Assembly (NCBI RefSeq): GCF_000003815.2
Contig: NC_049983.1
Span: 4,426,082-4,460,120, forward strand
DNA length: 34,039 bases
DNA from: Branchiostoma floridae
Lineage: Eukaryota > Chordata > Leptocardii > Amphioxiformes > Branchiostomatidae
Direction of reading: 5' to 3'
Position numbers and translations under genes: made by a program. This document shows, piece by piece, positions 29,601 through 34,039 of this stretch. Each line of letters opens with the position of its first letter. Within the stretch, counting starts at the first letter, position 1. Below the pieces are notes generated by a model, which saw only the letters and a list, made by a program, of their open reading frames with translations, ran no database searches and was not told the origin of the DNA.

Positions 29601-29924
29601 TGTATTGAGTTTGATAGTACAGCCAAATGTTTCAAATGCGTCATAGGGGAACGTAATCTATATATTGGCCCTCTATTTTATTTGTTGTTAAGCAGTGACT
29701 GTGTAGAGCTGCCCTGATCCATAAAATAAACCCAAAAGTCTAAAATTGCTGCACCTAGAGCAAGTGTTGATATCCCCATGATATAAGTAAAGGATTACTT
29801 TGTACCGGCATGAGGCAAATACTTTTTTACGAATAAGACATCTTTCATGGCGTACGTACCTTCACCGGTGGCAGGAGACACGTTGAGCATCAATGCGAGA
29901 GGAGCTAGAAAACATATGATGACC
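18495..29924 (-). CDS. CILP-like secreted matrix protein with sushi and TSP1 modules (join of 13 exons)
   Basis: Exons on the minus strand: 29924-29860, 29424-29224, 27843-27658, 26994-26824, 25860-25687, 25347-25174, 24299-24126, 23783-23610, 22916-22746, 22229-21918, 21752-21638, 21050-20893, 20671-18495. Every junction has GT/AG ends and a matching phase, giving about 1,417 residues if the unseen first exon supplies AT of the ATG. Order: signal peptide, two sushi domains, six TSP1, CILP beta-sandwich module, Ig, CILP core. Vertebrate CILP1/2 are secreted cartilage and heart matrix proteins with one TSP1 and an Ig before the same core and no sushi domains. The homology is clear in the core ([27 protein letters not shown]). 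Partners and function here are unknown. All exons except the Ig-internal junction are symmetrical phase 1, so modules can be duplicated or skipped without breaking the frame. Confidence 0.88.
20893..21050 (-). CDS. CILP-like gene: Ig domain, second half
   Basis: Acceptor TGCCGCGCAG; the first G completes Trp. Encodes [34 protein letters not shown] and SESALLQIY, with the canonical D.G.Y.C motif. Ends TAT G before the donor GTGGGT, phase 1. Ig exons split at this Trp are known in other proteins. Confidence 0.9.
21355..21622. mobile_element. MITE-like repeat in the Ig intron
   Basis: A CpG-rich island within an AT-rich intron, with GACCAATCAGAAG at 21497-21509 and its reverse complement CTTCTGATTGGTC at 21575-21587. 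The outer parts (GAATTAAGGGTTAATGACTC and the reverse of ATAATAACTCCTTTAATA) are weakly inverted. Boundaries and class are uncertain. The two inverted CCAAT boxes could bind NF-Y, but this is speculation. Confidence 0.45.
21638..21752 (-). CDS. CILP-like gene: Ig domain, first half
   Basis: Bounded by TTGTTTTCTAG and GTAAGG. Starts in phase 1 and ends TG, phase 2. Encodes [31 protein letters not shown] and YE, with the B-strand Cys of an I-set Ig. The split Trp codon TG|G joins the next exon to give the W.RNG core. Confidence 0.88.
21918..22229 (-). CDS. CILP-like gene: CILP beta-sandwich (carboxypeptidase-regulatory-like) module exon
   Basis: Bounded by CACAACTGCAG and GTGAGT, phase 1 to phase 1, 103 codons plus split codons. 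A cysteine-rich start (DCGGTCV..., TCECGC) is followed by a beta-sandwich reading [37 protein letters not shown] and [10 protein letters not shown], the pattern of the carboxypeptidase regulatory-like fold. Vertebrate CILP has such a module between TSP1 and Ig. Partial copies of its 3' end occur at 23156-23236 and 26370-26448. Confidence 0.85.
22381..22735 (+). mobile_element. 5'-truncated LINE 3' end (CR1/L2-like) with CAAA tail
   Basis: The plus strand at 22384-22461 reads [20 protein letters not shown]... and stops at TAG. This is the classic end of CR1/L2-type reverse transcriptase ORFs (W N.LP..I.....SL..FK..LK). About 270 bases of 3' UTR follow, then an (AAAC)n run at about 22700-22732. 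It is antisense to the CILP-like gene and its tail ends close to the donor of the exon at 22746-22916. Confidence 0.75.
22746..22916 (-). CDS. CILP-like gene: TSP1 domain 6 exon (divergent)
   Basis: Acceptor CAATGTTTCAG; donor CCGG|GTATGC. Phase 1 to phase 1. Reads [41 protein letters not shown] and STWACP, the closest in style to ordinary TSP1 domains and unlike the five near-identical copies upstream. It is probably the ancestral single TSP1 seen in vertebrate CILP. A LINE tail starts only about 12 bases beyond its donor. Confidence 0.9.
23156..23236 (-). pseudogene. orphan 3' fragment of the CILP beta-sandwich exon, copy 1
   Basis: About 80 bases match the 3' end of the exon at 21918-22229 (YSSTVATTV...TSTTS..T..M.IL then A|GTGAGTTCC), with an intact donor and similar intron beyond it. 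There is no acceptor-side half. It lies in the intron between TSP1 domains 5 and 6, left by a duplication that broke inside the exon. Confidence 0.75.
23610..23783 (-). CDS. CILP-like gene: TSP1 domain 5 exon
   Basis: Acceptor CTCCATGTAG; donor GCGA|GTAAGC. Phase 1 to phase 1. TSP1 with [27 protein letters not shown]. Closest relatives are 26824-26994 and the relic at 24933-24990, which share its donor side. Confidence 0.88.
24126..24299 (-). CDS. CILP-like gene: TSP1 domain 4 exon
   Basis: Acceptor TTTTTGTATGTATAG; donor CCAG|GTTTCA. Phase 1 to phase 1. TSP1 with [21 protein letters not shown] and CDSGVSCP. Near-identical to the exon at 25687-25860 including introns on both sides. Confidence 0.88.
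24933..24990 (-). pseudogene. truncated TSP1 exon relic with intact donor
   Basis: The last 58 bases of a TSP1 exon (GAGTGTGATGG... to TGCGA|GTAAGC) are kept, including a perfect donor. The first two thirds, with the WSxW and CSVTC parts and the acceptor, are replaced by unrelated sequence from 24991. The nearest upstream AG (TTTTCTCTAG near 25010) could in principle act as an acceptor, so occasional inclusion cannot be excluded. Otherwise it is dead. Confidence 0.8.
25174..25347 (-). CDS. CILP-like gene: TSP1 domain 3 exon
   Basis: Acceptor CTCCATGTAG; donor CCAG|GTAACT. Phase 1 to phase 1. TSP1 pattern with [13 protein letters not shown] and [14 protein letters not shown]. Its upstream side matches 23783 and beyond nearly exactly, while its downstream side joins unrelated sequence next to a truncated TSP1 relic (24933-24990). 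Confidence 0.88.
25687..25860 (-). CDS. CILP-like gene: TSP1 domain 2 exon
   Basis: Acceptor TTTCATGTAG; donor CCAG|GTTTCA, weak but shared with the copy ending at 24126. Phase 1 to phase 1, 174 bases. Encodes [29 protein letters not shown] and CDSGVSCP. It and its flanks are nearly identical to 24126-24299, a recent duplicate about 1,561 bases away. Confidence 0.88.
26370..26448 (-). pseudogene. orphan 3' fragment of the CILP beta-sandwich exon, copy 2
   Basis: Nearly identical to the fragment at 23156-23236, 3,214 bases away, with the donor kept (CTCAC at 26365-26369). It lies between TSP1 domains 1 and 2. Its presence shows that the duplicated block carried this fragment along with TSP1. 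Confidence 0.75.
26824..26994 (-). CDS. CILP-like gene: TSP1 domain 1 exon
   Basis: Bounded by TTGATCAAG and GTAAGC, phase 1 to phase 1. Thrombospondin type-1 repeat: GGWSDWSPW (tryptophans normally C-mannosylated), [10 protein letters not shown] (Thr is a fucosylation site in this family), then [18 protein letters not shown] and VSC. The acceptor differs from the other copies (CAAG|AT rather than TAG|TC or TAG|TT), so it is slightly less certain. Confidence 0.85.
27165..27510 (+). mobile_element. decayed LINE 3' end (probable)
   Basis: A plus-strand frame near 27173-27265 reads ...[19 protein letters not shown] then FFIQMR and stops, resembling the last residues of L2/CR1-type reverse transcriptases. 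About 240 bases later comes AAATTTGATGAATTGAATC, similar to L2-type tails. No catalytic part remains. Evidence is pattern-based only. Confidence 0.35.
27658..27843 (-). CDS. CILP-like gene: sushi/CCP domain 2 exon
   Basis: Bounded by TACTAATAG and GTATGT, phase 1 to phase 1, 61 codons plus split codons. Reads [17 protein letters not shown], then [23 protein letters not shown] and LEC, the standard sushi order of Cys, G.......C....GY and W.G....C. Follows sushi 1 in frame. Confidence 0.88.
27844..29223 (-). other. intron between the sushi exons
   Basis: Apart from the palindrome at 28937-28952 no repeat family or exon was recognised. Plus-strand frames here (such as 28813-29055) lack any domain signal. 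The neighbouring exons join perfectly in phase across it. Confidence 0.5.
28937..28952. repeat. perfect 16-base palindrome GTTCGAACGTTCGAAC
   Basis: Two GTTCGAAC palindromes fused head to tail, giving a self-complementary 16-mer in the intron between the sushi exons. It might be a protein-binding site or chance; nothing nearby decides. Confidence 0.8.
29224..29424 (-). CDS. CILP-like gene: sushi/CCP domain 1 exon
   Basis: Flanked by TTTTCAG and GTAAGT, phase 1 to phase 1. It encodes a sushi (complement control protein) domain with [30 protein letters not shown] and a closing W.G..GLRC pattern. More cysteines than the usual four suggest an extra disulfide. Sushi domains mediate protein contacts outside the cell. 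The last base T joins GT of the next exon to make Cys. Confidence 0.8.
29860..29924 (-). CDS. CILP-like gene: signal-peptide exon
   Basis: Acceptor TTGTTTAG precedes G GTC ATC. The 21 full codons read [21 protein letters not shown], a hydrophobic signal-peptide core with a small-residue cleavage zone. The exon ends GAA G before the donor GTACGT. The first base G would complete ATG if the upstream exon ends in AT, or another codon otherwise. The in-frame ATG inside the hydrophobic run is too late to leave a good signal. Confidence 0.65.
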
Positions 29925-29982
29925 CTAAACAAGGATGAAAAAAAACATTTTAGATTAAATCAAGCATACTGAGAGTGTCAAT

Positions 29983-30019
29983 TTGTTTGTGTATGTGTGT
30001 GTATTTTGTGTGTGCATTT

Positions 30020-30062
<43 letters not shown>

Positions 30063-30173
30063 CTAATGTAATACATTATATATGTACACACACAGACACA
30101 CACATACAAAATTTTGCAACAATACATTTATATTAATGTCACACTAATATAAATATATTGCTGCAAAATTTGG
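29983..30173. repeat. GT microsatellite plus nested inverted repeats
   Basis: A (GT)n run to 30060 is followed by ACACACACAGACACACACA at about 30086-30105, so the two can pair around a 25-base AT-rich spacer holding the palindrome AATGTAATACATT. Directly after it, 30107-30136 and 30143-30173 form a 30-base inverted repeat (AAATTTTGC.(A/G)CAATA(T/C)ATTTATATTA) with a six-base loop. Confidence 0.8.
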
Positions 30174-30194
30174 AGTCTTGTGTGGGGTTTGTCC

Positions 30195-31010
30195 TCAAAA
30201 GTAGGCCAGCTTTTGCGTTTGACGAAAATTGTGAATTTTAGCCATCTTCAAAGTACTACATGTGACAAAGTGAAAAAAAATTCTAACTCAAGTTCTTGTC
30301 AAAGGGAGATCTATGGATTGCCTATCTAATAAATGCTTGTAGAGTTTGTTTCGTATCGTGATGTTTAGTAACGTGGTTGTTCCTGAATGTAGGCCACTAT
30401 TTTGCATTTGGCGAAAATTGAAAAATGTCAGCCATGTTCAAAGTACCCTATGTGACAAAGCAAACTAGAATTCTGATTCAACTTCTTGTCAAAGGTAAAT
30501 GTAGACAACGCCTATCAAATAAATGTTGCAGAGTCTCAGATTGAGACGTTTAGTCACGTGGTTGTCCCGGAAATTATATAGGTCACTTTTTTTTTATTTG
30601 GCGAAAATTTTGAATTTTAGTCGCATTCAAAGCACTATACTTAGCAAAGTGTGATAGTATTATGATTAATCTTTTTGTCAAAGACAGATATTGCCTATTA
30701 AATAAAAAATCAGATTGTTCAGATTTGTGTCAAGGCGTTTAGTCACATGAAAGTCCCTGAAAGTAGACTACATTGTGCTCTTAACTAGAAATTGCCATTT
30801 GGGGCTACAGGTACTTAAAGCTGTTGATTGTGGAACTGAAATACTTTACTGGCTGAGTTACTCTGCTTCAGACTACATGTAGCACCAAACATTGTATGTT
30901 AAATGAAAGTAGTAAATGTTTGGGGTCGACTTTCGTTGCGATCCAGTTGTCCCTCAAAGTAGAATATATTCTGCATTTTGTTCAGATCACCATTTGAGGA
31001 CCAAGTACTT
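30195..31010. repeat. decayed ~187-base tandem repeat, five copies
   Basis: Copies start near 30200, 30390, 30577, 30761 and 30958. Shared blocks are GTAGGCCA(C/G).TTTTGC.TTTGGCGAAAATTG, TCAAAGTAC...ATGTGACAAAG, CTTCTTGTCAAAG, TGCCTAT(C)AAATAAAT and GTTTAGTCACGTGGTTGTCCCTGAA. Identity falls towards the right. Lies upstream of the signal-peptide exon, presumably in the first CILP-like intron. Confidence 0.8.
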
Positions 31011-31262
31011 AACCACTGTGCAAAATAGGAGCCAAATGGATTTTTTACCCCTGCCACAATTGTTTGATCCTCACAGACATTCACAGCTCTTAAAGGCTAT
31101 ATTATCACCACGCATGGAAAATGTAAATCTGTAAATGTGAAGATTGGATAGAGGAGACTTTCAATGGATACAGACTTGTAAATCAGAACATTCTTTGCTT
31201 AAACAAGGAGATATTTGCACAGATGACTACTCAGTTGACCAATAAAATCTGAACTATACAGG

Positions 31263-31721
31263 ATTCTTGGACTTGGAAAATTACGCACGGGTAGAGCTTA
31301 CCAAGTTCGAGCAAGAGGGTGACAGTTTGATGAAGAAGACGAGGACCCTGTTTGATAGATTTTGTATATTTTGCGATAAGAGTTTCATGTATGTAGAAAA
31401 CGAAGTACACTTTGTCCCAGAGTGTTCACTGTACAAAGATCTGCGAAATGCATTCGCTAATGCTACACATATAGATAAAAATATGCGCACCTAACGAAGG
31501 AAGATCTGTTCAAATACCTTATGTCATCATCTAACTACGATATACTGGAGAAACTATGTAAGCTCGTCCACGAATGTTTTAAGAAGAGAGAAGAAGCATG
31601 TAAACTGTAGTATATGTATAGCTTTCCGATTACATTCTATGTACCAAACTGACTGCATTTAGCCCAAATGGGGCATGAATATGCCATAAACTTCATTGTC
31701 ATTGTCATTGTCATTGTCATT
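31263..31721 (+). mobile_element. broken LINE 3' end (CR1/L2-like) with (ATTGTC)n tail
   Basis: A plus-strand frame from about 31267 carries FCIFCDKSFMYVENEVHFV then ECSLYKDLR, the C..C....E.E.HF...C..Y...R finger found near the C-terminus of many CR1/L2/jockey-type elements. The frame stops at 31492-31494. The expected C-terminal helix (LMSSSNYDILEKLCKLV) continues in another frame to TAG at 31608-31610, so a one-base frameshift broke the ORF. An ATTGTC tail (31695-31721) ends the element. Heavily 5'-truncated. Confidence 0.75.
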
Positions 31722-32880
31722 ATGAAACGGTTGGGTATGACAGACCCAGCTGGAGATGCACACTGTCTAGGCAGCTAAAATCAGGAGAAGGCAGACTGAT
31801 GCGCATGGCAGAAGAAAAGCAGTTCCTGAGAAAATTACTCTACAACATACCCGAGTAAGCCTACAAATGTGCCTTACATATATATATACATGGCAGTCAC
31901 AGACTCATATAGGACTATTTAGCCATAGCCGAAGCTTTAGGGCTAATATCAGTTAGAATTTACCATGGTTATAATTGTCCGATGGAGCCATATACATATA
32001 ATCTGTAGAAAGGTCTACTGGCAGTTCAGTCTGGGTAGCATCTAGAGCCATCTCCAATTTATTTTGATTCATCAGTCACGTTTATGGCATACACAGCTAC
32101 CGAGCTCAAGATAAATGTTTCCCAAGAAATCATATTTATAAGTGCATTGGATACAAAACTACCACGTTGCAAGCTGGGTGCTTGGAACATCTTGTCGAGG
32201 TGCGGCAAAAGGTTTGCCTATTTGAACATCGGTTCCTGTCGTCAACTGAATAAGGGACACCATTTGCTATTGCAGAGCAACTTTTATATCATCAAATATA
32301 AACTTTGATATCAAATGGAAGCTAAGACTGTGGACAACATTTTGAACGGGGTTTGCATTGTGAATTTCATGTGAAAAATATATAAGTATTTTGATTCTTA
32401 TATTGTGTCAGGAAATCCGTCTTCACGGAATAAACCTCCCCTACCCCTCTTTCGGCTTGGCATAATTCCTTCTTTCTGAATATCCCAAAATTTGGGTGCT
32501 ACAATGAACCGAAATATGTTTCGAAATGAGAGGACACAAGAGACTAGGAATCTATAACAAGGCTGGATAACAGGCTACCGAAACGTTGTGATTCGCCCGG
32601 AGTGTTATCGAGCGAAAAGCGTAGGTGCCCGAACCCCGCGCCCGAGCCCCCGCGGGAGCGTAGCGGAAGCGACGCGGTCATAAAAATGCGTATTTCATTT
32701 ACAGACTTATTAATCGAAACGTCAGATGTTCTGGTTACCCACTCCAATACCAAGTTTTCACTGGTCCGCACATTTTCTTAAGTCTTCTTTCTAAGATAGT
32801 AGAAACTGTGACTTTCACTTGGAACCAATCTATGACCATTCAACATTTAAACAGTACAACAATATATGGATATTTCGTAA
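31722..32880. other. upstream region, no gene seen
   Basis: A small CpG-rich patch at about 32580-32690 reads like a dispersed repeat (GGAGCGTAGCGGAAGCGACG). No first exon of the CILP-like gene could be fixed; one ATGTAAGG-type donor near 31869-31876 sits in a TA run and is not convincing. Confidence 0.35.
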
Positions 32881-32884
32881 TTAA

Positions 32885-33880
32885 GTCCTTTCTGCTCTTT
32901 ATGCTGATCTTGCTCGCAAAAGATAAAGCTTAAAAGTCTTAATCATACCTAGGCAACATGGGAACCCTCTCGAAAGAAAATGAGTGACGGTCGAAGTGCG
33001 TTGTATTCATGTGAATGTAACCTCTCTTAGATTTTGTAATAGCAGACCAAATATGCAGAATTTGGAACTGAGTCTTTTCTACTCTTAATACTGATCGTGC
33101 TCACAAAAGGCAAGGCTCCAAATCTAAATGCTCCTTCAAACTTCAACCGGATCGGCAGGAATCAAGCAGAACCAGCCGGAACAAAGACGCTTCACGCCAA
33201 TTTCGGATGGGAATTGTAAATGGACTTTATAACCCCTTCGCACGAAACGGAATGAGCCGGAATACCGTCTGAATGATTTTTTTTTGTATATTCTTGGGCA
33301 TTATTCTTGGGTATTTGTAAGGCATTCCAGAAATTCTCGGTGTATTCCTGGTATTTGTATAGACTGCTCGTACCATTCGATTTCTACCAGACAATTCGTC
33401 ACATTCTGTCAGGATTTCAAATGATTTCAAATTTCGGTTCCCCATTGTATGAGAGCAGAATGTTTCGAGTAATCTTGGAACGCTGTAAAATGCCGCCTGG
33501 AATGCTGTATAATGCGGCTTGGAATGCTGTAGAATGCGGCTTAGAATGCTGTAGAATACGGCCATACTGCAGTTAGAATACACTTTGAATGCCATTCGAT
33601 ATTTCTCCAATTCTAATTCACCTCCAAAGTTTCCAGCGTCACAAAAACATAACCGGTCATAAGAATGAGCACAAATTTCTAGAAAACACTACGAAAACCA
33701 GGGAATATAGTTTTTTACGAAGAATTTTCATTCAGACATCTTTTTCGGCCAAATCTGCCTCTCGGGTAAAAGGGGTATTAATCAGAAGAGGGAAATCATG
33801 TCGAGAAAAATGGTACCGGCCGAAGTACGGTGTATTCAATTCATCAAATACAACCTCTCTGCGCCATGTAATAGCAGACT
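32885..33880. repeat. diverged direct repeats at the right edge
   Basis: AGTC(C)TTTCTGCTCTT.ATGCTGATC.TGCTC.CAAAAG near 32884 recurs near 33071. A block GGTCGAAGTGCGTTGTATTCA...CAACCTCTCT...GTAATAGCAGAC near 32989 recurs near 33812. Together they suggest a larger interspersed repeat broken by other sequence. Confidence 0.6.
33477..33564 (+). repeat. 22-base tandem repeat with 11-base half-units, four copies
   Basis: GGAATGCTGTA(G/T)AATGCGGCTT is repeated four times exactly end to end (88 bases). Each half carries AATG(C) so the motif recurs every 11 bases. Flanking sequence from 33235 to 33600 keeps GAAT or ATTC words at about 10-11-base spacing. Confidence 0.9.
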
Positions 33881-34039
33881 AAAGATGTAGACTTGAACCA
33901 GGAAGACAGGGCGTCATTGCAGATATGCGAGAAGTTCGTAAGAATTTAGGGCAAACTTTTCCATGCACTTTTCAGCCTTTCTTTGTGGACAGATTGTGCC
34001 AGGCACTTGGACAACCGGCATGCGTCGTCACAAGCCAGG

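Noticed and set aside
33227-33610. 127-codon minus-strand ORF
   Set aside because: Partly made of the 22-base tandem repeat (ILQHSKPHYTAFQAAFYS); no family resemblance.
1-34039. tRNA or rRNA genes
   Set aside because: None was recognised by eye on either strand; a tRNAscan or Infernal run would be needed to exclude weak ones.

Overview
The window is animal nuclear DNA. It has multi-exon genes with GT/AG introns, phase-1 extracellular modules and abundant interspersed and tandem repeats. The best guess is a lancelet (amphioxus, Branchiostoma-like). That rests on the architecture: a vertebrate-like SLC19A transporter, a CILP-type matrix protein with sushi and TSP1 modules, many MITE-like repeats, and a minisatellite over an exon boundary. 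No species marker was tested. There are two assembly gaps, at 7003-7884 and 13150-13538.

Left edge, 1-4100: a CpG-rich stretch (about 470-670) may be the promoter and first exon of a gene running left off the window. Beyond it is a 2.2-kb repeat complex (about 1790-3980). It has two arrays of short palindromes built on GCACT...AGTGC, around diverged direct repeats, a 173-bp tandem repeat, a 41-codon ORF and a perfect histone-type 3' stem-loop.

Plus-strand gene, about 4819-12759: an SLC19A2/SLC19A3-like (thiamine/folate family) membrane transporter. Four coding exons are visible. One short exon is missing and probably lies in the first gap. The third visible exon ends in a 61-64-bp minisatellite that has copied the 5' splice site 24 times.

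Intergenic, 12760-18494: an inverted repeat around the second gap, a 392-bp hAT-like MITE whose relative sits inverted in the SLC19A intron, short MITE-like pieces and decayed tandem repeats.

Minus-strand gene, 29924 to 18495: a secreted CILP-like (cartilage intermediate layer protein) gene. Thirteen exons join in frame: signal peptide, two sushi domains, six TSP1 domains, the CILP beta-sandwich module, a split Ig domain, and one 2.18-kb exon for the CILP core with a furin-type site. The start codon lies in an upstream exon not found here. The TSP1 part grew by recent tandem duplication, leaving a truncated TSP1 exon and two orphan fragments of the next exon inside introns.

Right edge, 29925-34039: repeats only that can be named, including a broken LINE 3' end, a roughly 187-bp decayed tandem array and an 11/22-bp array. 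The two genes have no evident functional link; they converge, with 3' ends facing each other across about 5.7 kb.
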